Source: Streptomyces koelreuteriae (GTDB lineage: Bacteria; Actinomycetota; Actinomycetes; Streptomycetales; Streptomycetaceae). Taken from it: DNA of 64,000 nt. The notes beneath the pieces are model-generated. The model saw only the letters and a list, made by a program, of their open reading frames with translations. It did no database searches and was not told where the DNA came from. Positions 53,233-62,098 of this stretch are shown here, in pieces (the stretch's first letter is position 1; each line of letters starts with the position of its first letter). The DNA is taken from assembly GCF_018604545.1 (NCBI RefSeq), contig NZ_CP075896.1, positions 7,006,001 to 7,070,000 of the forward strand, written 5' to 3'. The translations under genes and the position numbers were made by a program.

Positions 53233-53940
53233 GTGCTCATTGCCGGGTTCCCCGCCGGGGCCTGGGGGACGAACTGCTACCTCGTCGCCCCCGCCGCCGG
53301 TGAGGAGTGCGTGATCATCGACCCCGGCCATCAGGCCGCCGACGGCGTCGAGGAAGCGATCAGAAAGCATCGGCTCAAGCCCGTCGCCGTCGTCCTCACC
53401 CACGGCCACATCGACCATGTCGCCTCGGTCGTCCCGGTGTGCGGCGCGCACGACGTGCCCGCCTGGATCCACCCCGACGACCGGTACATGATGAACGACC
53501 CCGAGAAGGGGATCGGCCGTTCCATCGGGATGCCGCTCCTGGGTGAACTGACCGTGGGGGAGCCGGACGACGTCAAGGAGCTGGCCGACGGGGCGAAGCT
53601 GGAGCTGGCGGGCCTGGAGCTGTCCGTCGCGCACGCGCCCGGCCATACCAAGGGGTCGGTGACCTTCGGCATGCCCGAGGCGGCGGACATCCCGCCGATC
53701 CTGTTCTCGGGCGACCTGCTGTTCGCCGGCTCCATCGGACGCACCGACCTGCCCGGCGGTGACATGGCCGAGATGCTCGACTCGCTGGGCCGCGTGTGCC
53801 TGCCGCTCGACGACTCGACCGTGGTGCTGTCCGGCCACGGCCCCCAGACGACCATCGGCCAGGAGCGCGCCACCAACCCGTATCTGCGGCAGGTGGCGGC
53901 CGGCCAGGGAGCTCAGCCCGCTCCCCGACGAGGAATGTGA
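53233..53940 (+). CDS. Metallo-beta-lactamase-fold hydrolase (glyoxalase II-like)
   Basis: A 235-residue protein from GTG 53233 with AAGGA 6 nt upstream. It has the metal-binding motif THGHIDH (~56-62), further ligands in HAPGHTKGSV (~134-143) and the SGDLLFAGSIGRTDLPGG block, and a final His in LSGHGPQTTIGQER. These are the marks of the hydroxyacylglutathione hydrolase-like branch. The substrate is not known; since actinomycetes use mycothiol, a thioester of another thiol is possible. It precedes hisS by 11 bp, probably in one operon. Confidence 0.9.
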   Translation: MLIAGFPAGAWGTNCYLVAPAAGEECVIIDPGHQAADGVEEAIRKHRLKPVAVVLTHGHIDHVASVVPVCGAHDVPAWIHPDDRYMMNDPEKGIGRSIGMPLLGELTVGEPDDVKELADGAKLELAGLELSVAHAPGHTKGSVTFGMPEAADIPPILFSGDLLFAGSIGRTDLPGGDMAEMLDSLGRVCLPLDDSTVVLSGHGPQTTIGQERATNPYLRQVAAGQGAQPAPRRGM

Positions 53941-53951
53941 CGAGACCTTCC

Positions 53952-55214
53952 GTGAGCACCTTCAAGGCCCCCAAGGGCACGTACGACCTGATCCCGCCGG
54001 ACTCCGCGAAGTACCTGGCGGTCCGTGAGGCGATCGCCGCTCCGCTGCGGGACTCCGGCTACGGCTACATCGAGACGCCGGGCTTCGAGAACGTCGAGCT
54101 CTTCGCACGCGGTGTCGGCGAGTCGACGGACATCGTGACGAAGGAGATGTACGCCTTCGAGACCAAGGGCGGCGACAGGCTGGCCCTGCGCCCCGAAGGC
54201 ACGGCGTCCGTCCTGCGCGCCGCGCTGGAGGCCAACCTGCACAAGGCCGGCAACCTCCCGGTCAAGCTCTGGTACTCCGGTTCGTACTACCGCTACGAGC
54301 GTCCCCAGAAGGGCCGCTACCGCCACTTCTCGCAGGTCGGCGCCGAGGCGATCGGCGCGGAGGACCCGGCGCTGGACGCCGAGCTGATCATCCTGGCCGA
54401 CCAGGCGTACCGCTCGCTGGGCCTGAGCAACTTCCGGATCCTGCTCAACAGCCTGGGCGACCAGGAGTGCCGCCCGGTGTACCGCACGGCACTGCAGGAC
54501 TTCCTGCGCGGCCTCGACCTGGACGAGGACACCCTGCGCCGGGCGGAGATCAACCCGCTGCGCGTCCTCGACGACAAGCGTGAGACGGTCCAGAAGCAGC
54601 TGGGCGACGCCCCGCTCCTTCGCGACTACCTCTGTGACGCGTGCAAGGCGTACCACGAGGAGGTCCGCGAGCTGATCACGGCGGCGGGCGTCGCCTTCGA
54701 GGACGACGTGAAGCTGGTCCGCGGCCTCGACTACTACACCCGCACCACCTTCGAGTTCGTCCACGACGGCCTCGGCTCCCAGTCCGCGGTGGGCGGCGGC
54801 GGCCGCTACGACGGTCTCTCCGAGATGATCGGCGGCCCCGCCCTGCCGTCCGTCGGCTGGGCCCTCGGCGTCGACCGCACGGTCCTCGCCCTGGAGGCGG
54901 AGGGCGTCGAACTCGAACTCCCCGCCACCACCAGCGTGTTCGCCGTCCCGCTCGGCGAGGAGGCCCGCCGCGTCCTGTTCGCCAAGGTCACGGAACTCCG
55001 CAAGAACGGCATCGCGGCCGACTTCTCCTACGGCTCCAAGGGCCTCAAGGGCGCCATGAAGAACGCCAACCGCAGCGGCGCCCGCTACACGGTCGTGGCG
55101 GGGGAGAGGGACCTCGCCGAGGGCGTCGTCCAGCTCAAGGACATGGAGTCGGGCGAGCAGACGGCAGTGGGAGTGAACGAGATCGTGGCCGAGCTGGAGG
55201 CCCGGCTGGGCTGA
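53952..55214 (+). CDS. hisS: Histidyl-tRNA synthetase
   Basis: A 420-residue class II synthetase from GTG 53952 (VSTFKAPKGTYDLIPPDSAKY). Motif 1 is near YIETPGFENVELFARGVGESTD, motif 2 is YSGSYYRYERPQKGRYRHFSQVGAEAIG (~97-124), the histidine-specific block is VRGLDYYTRTTFEFVHDG (~256-273), and motif 3 is GWALGVDRTVLAL. The C-terminal anticodon-binding domain is present. It has no clear ribosome-binding site, so translation is probably coupled to the upstream hydrolase. Confidence 0.97.
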   Translation: MSTFKAPKGTYDLIPPDSAKYLAVREAIAAPLRDSGYGYIETPGFENVELFARGVGESTDIVTKEMYAFETKGGDRLALRPEGTASVLRAALEANLHKAGNLPVKLWYSGSYYRYERPQKGRYRHFSQVGAEAIGAEDPALDAELIILADQAYRSLGLSNFRILLNSLGDQECRPVYRTALQDFLRGLDLDEDTLRRAEINPLRVLDDKRETVQKQLGDAPLLRDYLCDACKAYHEEVRELITAAGVAFEDDVKLVRGLDYYTRTTFEFVHDGLGSQSAVGGGGRYDGLSEMIGGPALPSVGWALGVDRTVLALEAEGVELELPATTSVFAVPLGEEARRVLFAKVTELRKNGIAADFSYGSKGLKGAMKNANRSGARYTVVAGERDLAEGVVQLKDMESGEQTAVGVNEIVAELEARLG

Positions 55215-55223
55215 CGTGAGCGC

Positions 55224-55251
55224 GAAGGCGCCGGAGCCATCCGGCGCCTTC
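55224..55251. terminator. Terminator between hisS and the response-regulator gene
   Basis: Perfect 12-bp arms 55224-55235 and 55240-55251 around GCCA, between convergent genes. Confidence 0.85.
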
Positions 55252-55252
55252 C

Positions 55253-55879
55253 TCACTGCTCCAGCAGCCCGAACCGCATCGCGCTGGTGACGGCCGCAGT
55301 CCGGTCGTCCACCCCCAGCTTGCCGAAGATCCGCAGCAGATACGTCTTCACCGTCGACTCCCCGATGAACAACCGGCGCCCGATCTCCGCGTTCGTGCAG
55401 CCCTCCGCGACCAGCCGCAGCACCGCCACCTCGCGCTCCGACAGCCGCGGCCGCTCCGGCTTGGTCCGCAACTGGTCCACCAGCCGGGCGGCGACGGACG
55501 GCGCGAGGACCGTCTCGCCGCGTGCCGCCGCCCGTACGGCCTCGGCGAGTTCGGCACGCGGCAGGTCCTTCAGCAGATAGCCCGCGGCCCCGGCCTCCAC
55601 GGCTCGCAGGATGTCCCGGTCCGTCTCGTACGTCGTCAGCACGACCACCCGGCACGGCAGCCCGGCCCGCGTCATCCGCACGATGGAGTCCACACCGCCG
55701 CCACCCGGCATCCGCAGATCCATCAGCACGATGTCGGGCCGCAACTCCGCCGCCAGCGCCTCCGCCTGCGGACCACTGGACGCGTCGGCGACGACCTCCA
55801 GGTCCGACTCGGCACTGAGCATCGCCCGCAGCCCCTCCCGTACGACGGGATGGTCGTCGGCCAGGATGATCCGGATCAC
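55253..55879 (-). CDS. NarL/LuxR-family response regulator
   Basis: A 208-residue protein from GTG 55879, overlapping the histidine-kinase stop by GTGA. The receiver domain has DDH (8-10), phospho-acceptor Asp54 in IVLMDLRMPG, Thr in VVVLTTYETD (~83) and Lys in YLLKDLP. The C-terminal LuxR-type helix-turn-helix is LSEREVAVLRLVAEGCTNAEIGRRLFIGESTVKTYLLRIFGKLGVDDRTAAV (~145-196). Last gene of the ABC-permease-kinase-regulator operon; it probably controls that transporter. Confidence 0.95.
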   Translation of the reverse strand: MIRIILADDHPVVREGLRAMLSAESDLEVVADASSGPQAEALAAELRPDIVLMDLRMPGGGGVDSIVRMTRAGLPCRVVVLTTYETDRDILRAVEAGAAGYLLKDLPRAELAEAVRAAARGETVLAPSVAARLVDQLRTKPERPRLSEREVAVLRLVAEGCTNAEIGRRLFIGESTVKTYLLRIFGKLGVDDRTAAVTSAMRFGLLEQ

Positions 55880-57072
55880 GGCAGCTCTCTCCTCACGACC
55901 GGCAGCCGGACGGTCACGGCCGTGCCGTCACCCGGGGCACTGCGCACCTCCGCGGTGCCGCCCACCTCGACGGCCCGGGCCCGCAGCCCCGCGAGACCGT
56001 ATCCGCCACGGACCGCCGCCGGATCGAAACCGCAGCCGTCGTCCCGTACGGACACCATCAGCGAGTCGTCCCCGTACGCCAGCGACACCCCGACCGTCAC
56101 CGAACTCCCCGCGTGCTTACGGGCATTGGCCAGCGCCTCCTGGCAGGCGCGCAGGGCGACCACCTCGGGCCCGGCGGGCAGCATCCGCACCGGCCCGGTC
56201 ACCTCCAGCCTCGCGTCATGCCGCGTGGCGAGGCGCCGCAGCGCATCCGGCAGGGACGCGCCGTCGAGGTCGGCGGGAGCGCCCCCGGCGACCAGGGCCC
56301 GGGCCTCGGCGAGGTTCTGCCGGGCCGTCTCGTCCATCAGCCGCAGATGCCGCCGCGCCTCGGGCAGGTCGTGATCCAGCTCCGCCTCGACCGCCTGGAC
56401 CAGCATCACCAGACTGGTGAAGCCCTGCGCGAGCGTGTCGTGGATCTCCCGGGCCAGCCGCTCCCGCTCGGCCAGTGCCCCATGGGCCTCCGACAGCCGG
56501 CCGATCTCGTGCCGGCTCGCGTCCAGCTCCGCGATCAACTCGGCCCGCTCCTGGCTCTGTTCGATGATCCGGATGGTCCAGATGCCGAGCGCCACCGAGA
56601 ACACCAGCGTGACCACGCAGAACAGCACATTGAAGACCACGTCCCGGGTGTCGGGACGCCACAGCAGCGCCCAGCCCGCCACGGGCACCAGGTTGATCAC
56701 GGCCACGGCCATCAGTGCCGATCGCAGCCGCAGCGTCATGAAGCACTGCGGGATCAGCGCGAACGCCAGCAGCCGCGTCTCACCGGCGAGCACCGCCGAC
56801 GGCAGGAACAACGCCAGCGCCGCAGCCAGATAGCCGACCGTCCGCCGCTGGTCGGGCGGATCGCCCTGGATCAGACGCCGCCCGACCACCACGTACAGCG
56901 GGACCAGCGGGACGAGCAGCGCGGGCGCGATCGCACGGACCGGCCAGCCGGGATGCTCCGCGGCCAGCGCATAGGCCACGGTGGCCAGCCAGATGAGCGC
57001 GAAGTACGTGTCCCAGATCCGGAACGAGCGCTCCCAGTGGTAGGCGCTGCCGGCGTCCGCCGCATCGCTCAT
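55876..57072 (-). CDS. Sensor histidine kinase (HisKA_3 type)
   Basis: A 398-residue protein from ATG 57072, overlapping the permease stop by ATGA. The N-terminal half has five to six membrane helices with no large extracytoplasmic domain. The HisKA_3 dimerisation motif ERERLAREIHDTLAQGF has the phosphorylated His near residue 209. The ATPase domain ends with ACQEALANARKHAG (N box), VRDDGCGFDP (G1) and GGYGLAGLRARAVEVGG (G2). The membrane-embedded input and adjacent ABC transporter suggest sensing of a membrane stress or drug. Confidence 0.94.
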   Translation of the reverse strand: MSDAADAGSAYHWERSFRIWDTYFALIWLATVAYALAAEHPGWPVRAIAPALLVPLVPLYVVVGRRLIQGDPPDQRRTVGYLAAALALFLPSAVLAGETRLLAFALIPQCFMTLRLRSALMAVAVINLVPVAGWALLWRPDTRDVVFNVLFCVVTLVFSVALGIWTIRIIEQSQERAELIAELDASRHEIGRLSEAHGALAERERLAREIHDTLAQGFTSLVMLVQAVEAELDHDLPEARRHLRLMDETARQNLAEARALVAGGAPADLDGASLPDALRRLATRHDARLEVTGPVRMLPAGPEVVALRACQEALANARKHAGSSVTVGVSLAYGDDSLMVSVRDDGCGFDPAAVRGGYGLAGLRARAVEVGGTAEVRSAPGDGTAVTVRLPVVRRELP

Positions 57073-57914
57073 CCCTCGCGCCGGTCCTTCCAGCGGAACG
57101 TCAGCAGGCACAGCGCCAATCCTCCGACGCACCACGCGGCGAGCACCAGAGCCACGCGCCCGAGCTCCCAGCTCCCCGCCTGCTCCAGCACCTGCGCCGA
57201 CTCCGGCAGGAACACCCCGCGCAGCCCCTGGCACATCCACTTCAGCGGGAACAGCGCACCGACCGTCAGCATCCAGTCCGGGATGGTGCCGATGGCGATG
57301 TACACCCCGGAGATGAACTGCAGCACCAGGAACGGCAGGACGACCACGGAACTGGCACTGTTCGCGGACTTCGGCACCGAACTGATCGCGATGCCGAGCA
57401 GGGCGCACGCCGTGATCCCCAGCACGAAGATCCACACCAGATCGAACCAGCGGCCCGCGCCCGAGGGCAGGTCCACGTCGTAGAAGGCCGTGCCGATCGC
57501 GAGCAGGATCACCGTCTCCAGCAGACCCGTGAAAAGAACCAGCCAGATCTTGCCCAGGAAATACGCCGTCGGCGGCATCGGCGTACCGCGCAGCCGGCGC
57601 AGCACCTTGTCCTGCCGCTCGACGGCGATCGAGATGCCGAGCGCCTGGAAACTCGTCGACATGATGCCGGCGGCCATCATCGCCGGGACGTACAGCTGCG
57701 AGGCGGTGATACCCGCCCCCTCCACGTCGTCCTTGAAGATCGATGCGAACAGGAACAGGAAGACGACCGGGAAGGCGAAGGTGAACACCACCTGGTCGCG
57801 CTGCCGGAAGAACTGTTTGATCTCCAGCGCGCCCCGCCGCAGCCCGAGCCCCCACGCACCGGGCAGCCGCTCCGCGCCGACCTCCCCGCGCTCCCGTACG
57901 ACGGTCGTGGTCAT
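57069..57914 (-). CDS. ABC-2 type transporter permease
   Basis: A 281-residue protein from ATG 57914, overlapping the ATPase gene by ATGA. Six membrane helices in the ABC-2 pattern, with FFRQRDQVVFTFAFPVVFLFLFASIF at the first helix, VERQDKVLRRLRGTPMPPTAYFLGKI in the cytoplasmic loop (~107-132), and SGVYIAIGTIPDWMLTVGALFPLKWMCQGLRGVF near the end. It forms a drug or lipid exporter with the upstream ATPase. Confidence 0.94.
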   Translation of the reverse strand: MTTTVVRERGEVGAERLPGAWGLGLRRGALEIKQFFRQRDQVVFTFAFPVVFLFLFASIFKDDVEGAGITASQLYVPAMMAAGIMSTSFQALGISIAVERQDKVLRRLRGTPMPPTAYFLGKIWLVLFTGLLETVILLAIGTAFYDVDLPSGAGRWFDLVWIFVLGITACALLGIAISSVPKSANSASSVVVLPFLVLQFISGVYIAIGTIPDWMLTVGALFPLKWMCQGLRGVFLPESAQVLEQAGSWELGRVALVLAAWCVGGLALCLLTFRWKDRREG

Positions 57915-58777
57915 GCCCCGTCCTCCTGTCCGGTGAGCCGGAGGTAGACGTCCTCCAGCGTGGGCCGGCTGACCGTCAGCCCCGGGATCTCGCCGTCGAA
58001 GCGGTGCAGGAGCCCGGCGACCGTGCGGGTCGGCGTCTCGGTGCGCACGCTGCGCGGACTGCCGTCCGGCTCCGTCCACTCGACGACGGCCTCGGTGCCG
58101 AACCGCTCCCGCAGCGCCCCGGGCTCGCCCTCGGCGACGATCCGGCCCTTGGCGACGACGGCCAGCCGGTGCGCGAGGGCCTCCGCCTCCTCCAGATAGT
58201 GCGTGGTCAGCACGATCGTCGTGCCCTCGTCGGCCAGGGCACGGATCAGCGACCAGAACCGCCGCCTGGCCGCCGGGTCGAACCCGGTCGTCGGCTCGTC
58301 CAGGAGCAGCAGGTCCGGGCCGCCGATCACGCCGAGCGCCACGTCCAGGCGACGGCGCTGACCGCCCGACAGCGCCTTGATCCGGCTGTTCGCCTTCGCC
58401 TCCAGACCGACCAGGCCGATGACCTCCTCGGGGTCGCGCGGCCGGGGGTAGTAGCGGGCGAAGTGCCGTACGGTCTCCCGGACCGTCAACTCGGCGGGCG
58501 CGGATTCGTCCTGCCAGACGATTCCGACACGTGAGCGCCACGCGCGCGTGGCGGTCGCCGGGTCCGACCCGAGCACGGACACCTCGCCCGCGTCCCGGTC
58601 CCGATTGCCCTGGAGGATCTCCACCGTGGTGCTCTTGCCCGCGCCGTTGGGTCCCAGCAGGCCGAACACCTCGCCGCGCCGGATGCCGAGGTCGACACCG
58701 TCGACGGCGGTCACGTCCCCGTAGCGCTTGCGCAGCCCCCGCACGTCCACGGCGAGGTCGTACCCGTGTGCTGTCAT
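57911..58777 (-). CDS. ABC transporter ATP-binding protein (DrrA-like)
   Basis: A 288-residue protein from ATG 58777; a longer frame from 58870 would run through the palindromic promoter region. Walker A GPNGAGKST (~43-51), Q-loop in VGIVWQDES, signature LSGGQRRRLD (~136-145), Walker B LLLLDEPTTGFD (~156-167) and the switch His in LTTHYLEEAE. It powers the ABC-2 permease. First gene of the four-gene minus-strand operon. Confidence 0.95.
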   Translation of the reverse strand: MTAHGYDLAVDVRGLRKRYGDVTAVDGVDLGIRRGEVFGLLGPNGAGKSTTVEILQGNRDRDAGEVSVLGSDPATATRAWRSRVGIVWQDESAPAELTVRETVRHFARYYPRPRDPEEVIGLVGLEAKANSRIKALSGGQRRRLDVALGVIGGPDLLLLDEPTTGFDPAARRRFWSLIRALADEGTTIVLTTHYLEEAEALAHRLAVVAKGRIVAEGEPGALRERFGTEAVVEWTEPDGSPRSVRTETPTRTVAGLLHRFDGEIPGLTVSRPTLEDVYLRLTGQEDGA

Positions 58778-58821
58778 GCGCCGATCATCGGCCGGAACCG
58801 AGCGCTCAGGGCCGACCGTGC

Positions 58822-58852
58822 GGACATCCTTATGTCCACTGAACGGTGGACA
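58822..58852. promoter_or_regulatory. Nested palindromes in the divergent promoter region
   Basis: GGACAT (58822-58827) and ATGTCC (58832-58837) form one dyad; TGTCCAC (58833-58839) and GTGGACA (58846-58852) form a second, sharing bases with the first. They lie between the ABC/two-component operon and the VKOR gene, and are candidate sites for the operon's own NarL-type regulator. Confidence 0.5.
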
Positions 58853-58919
58853 GACCCCCGTGTGCGGCACAATGGCCGTGCCCGAAGTTGGTCAGGCCTC
58901 AAGCGACGGAATCGGCGTG

Positions 58920-59576
58920 ATGAGCAAGACGACAGTCAAGGACGTCTCCATGGAGCCCGAGACGGAGCGCGCCGAGACCGCGCCCCGCACCGAGGGCGGC
59001 AGCCGGGCCCTCGCCCTGCTGCTGGTGATCACCGGCGCGGCCGGACTGCTCGCCGCCTGGGTCATCACGATCGACAAGTTCAAGCTCCTCGAGGCCAAGG
59101 TCGAGGGCAAGACGTTCACGCCCGGCTGCAGCCTCAACCCCGTCGTCTCCTGCGGCAGCGTCATGGAGAGCAAGCAGGCCGCCGTCTTCGGCTTCCCGAA
59201 CCCGATGCTCGGCCTCGTCACCTACGGCATCGTCATCGGCGTCGGCATGGCCCTGCTCGCCCGCGCCCGCTTCCCCCGCTGGTACTGGCTCACCTTCAAC
59301 GCCGGCTGCCTGTTCGGCGTCGTCTTCTGCGCCTGGCTGATGTTCCAGTCCCTGTACCGGATCAACGCGCTGTGCCTGTGGTGCTGCCTGGCCTGGGTCG
59401 CGACGATCATCATGTTCTGGTACGTGACGTCCTTCAACATCCGCAAGGGCTTCCTCCCGGCCCCGAGCTGGCTGAGGAGCTTCTTCGGCGAGTTCACCTG
59501 GGTCCTGCCCGTGCTGCACATCGGCATCATCGGCATGCTGATCCTGACCCGCTGGTGGGACTTCTGGACCAGCTGA
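58920..59576 (+). CDS. Vitamin K epoxide reductase (VKOR) family membrane protein
   Basis: A 218-residue protein from ATG 58920 (MSKTTVKDV); an in-frame ATG at 58872 would add 16 residues, and neither start has a strong ribosome-binding site. Five membrane helices. The loop cysteine pair is in CSLNPVVSCGSVM, and the active-site CxxC is CLWC in INALCLWCCLAW. Bacterial VKOR reoxidises DsbA-like proteins during disulphide formation in exported proteins, replacing DsbB. No DsbA partner is fused or adjacent. Confidence 0.92.
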   Translation: MSKTTVKDVSMEPETERAETAPRTEGGSRALALLLVITGAAGLLAAWVITIDKFKLLEAKVEGKTFTPGCSLNPVVSCGSVMESKQAAVFGFPNPMLGLVTYGIVIGVGMALLARARFPRWYWLTFNAGCLFGVVFCAWLMFQSLYRINALCLWCCLAWVATIIMFWYVTSFNIRKGFLPAPSWLRSFFGEFTWVLPVLHIGIIGMLILTRWWDFWTS

Positions 59577-59619
59577 GCCCGGTGCCGCAGGGCCCGGCGG
59601 GATTGTCAGTGCGGTGATT

Positions 59620-59625
59620 TAGGGT
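59620..59625 (+). promoter_or_regulatory. -10 hexamer TAGGGT, probable leaderless promoter of rarA
   Basis: TAGGGT ends 7 nt before GTG 59633 with no ribosome-binding site. No convincing -35 at the right distance. Confidence 0.4.
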
Positions 59626-59632
59626 TTCTGAC

Positions 59633-60985
59633 GTGGAGCCCGACCTGTTCACCGCCGCAGCAGAAGAACGCCAGGAGAAGGAGCCGTCCAGCAGCCCCCT
59701 GGCGGTGCGGATGCGCCCGCGCACCCTCGACGAGGTCGTGGGGCAGCAGCATCTGCTGAAGCCGGGCTCGCCCCTGCGCAGACTCGTCGGCGAGGCCTCA
59801 GGCCCCGCCGGCGCCTCCTCCGTCATCCTCTGGGGCCCGCCCGGCACCGGCAAGACCACCCTGGCGTACGTGGTCTCCAAGGCCACCGACGCCCGCTTCG
59901 TCGAACTGTCGGCGATCACCGCGGGCGTCAAGGAGGTCCGCGCGGTCATCGACGGCGCCCGCCGCGCCTCCGGCGGCTACGGCAAGGAGACCGTCCTCTT
60001 CCTCGACGAGATCCACCGCTTCAGCAAGGCCCAGCAGGACTCCCTGCTCCCCGCCGTCGAGAACCGCTGGGTCACGCTGATCGCGGCGACGACGGAGAAC
60101 CCGTACTTCTCGGTGATCTCGCCCCTGCTGTCCCGCTCCCTGCTGCTCACCCTCGAACCGCTCACGGACGACGACATCAAGGGCCTGCTCCGCCGCGCCC
60201 TCACCGACGAGCGCGGCCTCAAGGACGCCGTCGCCCTCCCCGAGGAGACCGAGAGCCACCTCCTGCGCATCGCCGGCGGCGACGCCCGCCGCGCCCTCAC
60301 CGCCCTGGAGGCGGCCGCCGGAGCCGCCCTCGACAAGGGCGAGACGGAGATCGGCCTGACCACCCTGGAGGAGACGGTCGACCGGGCCGCCGTGAAGTAC
60401 GACCGCGACGGCGACCAGCACTACGACGTGGCCAGCGCCCTGATCAAGTCCATCCGCGGCTCCGACGTGGATGCCGCCCTGCACTATCTGGCCCGGATGA
60501 TCGAGGCCGGCGAAGACCCCCGTTTCATCGCCCGCCGCCTGATGATCTCCGCCAGCGAGGACATCGGCCTGGCCGATCCGAACGCCCTGCAGATCGCGGT
60601 CGCCGCCGCCCAGGCCGTCGCCATGATCGGCTTCCCCGAGGCCGCCCTCACCCTCAGCCACGCCACGATCGCCCTCGCCCTGGCGCCCAAGTCCAACGCC
60701 GCGACCACCGCGATAGGCACCGCCCTGGAGGACGTACGCAAGGGGCTCGCCGGGTCCGTACCCGCGCACCTGCGCGACAGCCACTACAAGGGCGCGACCA
60801 AGATCGGCCACGGCCAGGGCTACGTCTACCCGCACGACCTGACCGAGGGCATCGCCGCTCAGCAGTACGCCCCGGACGCCCTCAAGGACCGCGAGTACTA
60901 CACACCGACCCGGCACGGCGCGGAGGCCCGCTACGCGGACGCGGTCGAATGGACCCGGAAGAACCTCGGTCGAAAGCGGTCCTGA
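59633..60985 (+). CDS. rarA: Replication-associated recombination protein RarA (MgsA)
   Basis: A 450-residue AAA+ ATPase from GTG 59633. PLAVRMRPRTLDEVVGQQHLL (~22-42), Walker A GPPGTGKTT (~67-75), Walker B LFLDEIHRF (~122-130), sensor 1 ATTENPYFSV, and the C-terminal tetramerisation domain (DPRFIARRLMISASEDIGLADPNAL, GQGYVYPHD). It acts at stalled replication forks. Not in an operon with rpsD. Confidence 0.95.
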   Translation: MEPDLFTAAAEERQEKEPSSSPLAVRMRPRTLDEVVGQQHLLKPGSPLRRLVGEASGPAGASSVILWGPPGTGKTTLAYVVSKATDARFVELSAITAGVKEVRAVIDGARRASGGYGKETVLFLDEIHRFSKAQQDSLLPAVENRWVTLIAATTENPYFSVISPLLSRSLLLTLEPLTDDDIKGLLRRALTDERGLKDAVALPEETESHLLRIAGGDARRALTALEAAAGAALDKGETEIGLTTLEETVDRAAVKYDRDGDQHYDVASALIKSIRGSDVDAALHYLARMIEAGEDPRFIARRLMISASEDIGLADPNALQIAVAAAQAVAMIGFPEAALTLSHATIALALAPKSNAATTAIGTALEDVRKGLAGSVPAHLRDSHYKGATKIGHGQGYVYPHDLTEGIAAQQYAPDALKDREYYTPTRHGAEARYADAVEWTRKNLGRKRS

Positions 60986-60993
60986 GCACCCTG

Positions 60994-61285
60994 TAAACTC
61001 AGCCGGAGTGCCGCGTCCCGTGCAGTCAGAACGGGACAGTCGGCCGGAGCCGATCCTCCGGGATCGGCCCCAGGAGCGTCGCGCACCGTCGAACGGTGTC
61101 GCGGGCAGCCCACCACCACCCGTCCCCGGACGGGACCGGCCGGTGGGCCACTCGCGTGCTGCACGTATGTGCCCAGACCAGGGAGCGGCTGCCCACCACG
61201 TCCTCGCGGGCGAGGCGGGTTTCCCGGCTGCGGATGCGACCTCCCAGAACCCTGACAAGCCGGAAAACCAGGAAAGAGACACACA
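60994..61285 (+). promoter_or_regulatory. Promoter and long structured 5' leader of rpsD
   Basis: A -10 TAAACT (60994-60999) with a weak -35 TCGAAA (60970-60975, 18-nt spacer) would start transcription near 61006, giving a leader of about 280 nt. Three hairpins are visible in it: 61049-61056/61061-61068, 61084-61089/61093-61098, and 61119-61125/61128-61134. No gene is supported in this 300-bp gap. Such a leader could mediate S4 autoregulation. Confidence 0.45.
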
Positions 61286-61900
61286 GTGGCGAACCAGTCC
61301 CGCCCCAAGGTCAAGAAGTCGCGTGCCCTCGGCATCGCGCTGACCCCGAAGGCCGTCAAGTACTTCGAGGCCCGTCCCTACCCCCCGGGTGAGCACGGCC
61401 GCGGCCGCAAGCAGAACTCGGACTACAAGGTCCGTCTGCTCGAGAAGCAGCGTCTGCGCGCCCAGTACGACGTGTCCGAGCGCCAGCTCGTCCGCGCCTA
61501 CGACCGCGCCTCCAAGGTCCAGGGCAAGACCGGTGAGGCCCTGATCATCGAGCTCGAGCGCCGTCTCGACGCGCTGGTGCTGCGTTCGGGCATCGCCCGC
61601 ACGATCTACCAGGCCCGCCAGATGGTCGTCCACGGCCACATCGCGGTCAACGGCAAGAAGGTCGACAAGCCCTCCTTCCGTGTCCGTCCGGACGACGTCG
61701 TGCAGGTGCGCGAGCGCTCCAAGGAGAAGACCCTCTTCACGATCGCCCGTGAGGGTGGCTTCGCCCCCGACGGCGAGACCCCGCGCTACCTCCAGGTGAA
61801 CCTCAAGGCCCTGGCGTTCCGCCTGGACCGCGAGCCGAACCGCAAGGAGATCCCGGTGATCTGCGACGAGCAGCTCGTCGTCGAGTACTACGCCCGCTGA
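61286..61900 (+). CDS. rpsD: 30S ribosomal protein S4
   Basis: A 204-residue protein from GTG 61286, with GGAAAGAG about 8 nt upstream. N-terminal RPKVKKSRALGIALTPKAVKYFEARPYPPGEHGRGRKQNSDYKVRLLEKQRLRAQYDVSERQL lacks the four-Cys zinc knuckle found in some S4 proteins (C- form). The S4 RNA-binding domain is RRLDALVLRSGIARTIYQARQMVVHGHIAVNGKKVDKPSFRVRPDD (~91-136). It stands alone, away from the alpha ribosomal operon, as is usual in Streptomyces. Confidence 0.98.
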   Translation: MANQSRPKVKKSRALGIALTPKAVKYFEARPYPPGEHGRGRKQNSDYKVRLLEKQRLRAQYDVSERQLVRAYDRASKVQGKTGEALIIELERRLDALVLRSGIARTIYQARQMVVHGHIAVNGKKVDKPSFRVRPDDVVQVRERSKEKTLFTIAREGGFAPDGETPRYLQVNLKALAFRLDREPNRKEIPVICDEQLVVEYYAR

Positions 61901-61924
61901 TCCTCGGCAGGCACGCGGTACGAC

Positions 61925-61975
61925 AGCCCGCCGTCTCCCCGTCCCTTCCGGGCGGGCGAGGCGGCGGGCTTTCGC
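61925..61975 (+). terminator. Terminator after rpsD
   Basis: Arms 61925-61933 and 61962-61970 (9 bp) enclose a smaller GC hairpin, and TTTC follows. Confidence 0.7.
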
Positions 61976-62098
61976 GAATCCGCCGTCGCCGGGCGGCAAT
62001 CCGGTACGGAGCCGCACCCCCGGCGCGATAGGCTCGTGGCACGACTTTCTCGTATTCAGGCAGATGTTCAGGCACGTTTCAGGGAGCGGGTGCAGACA

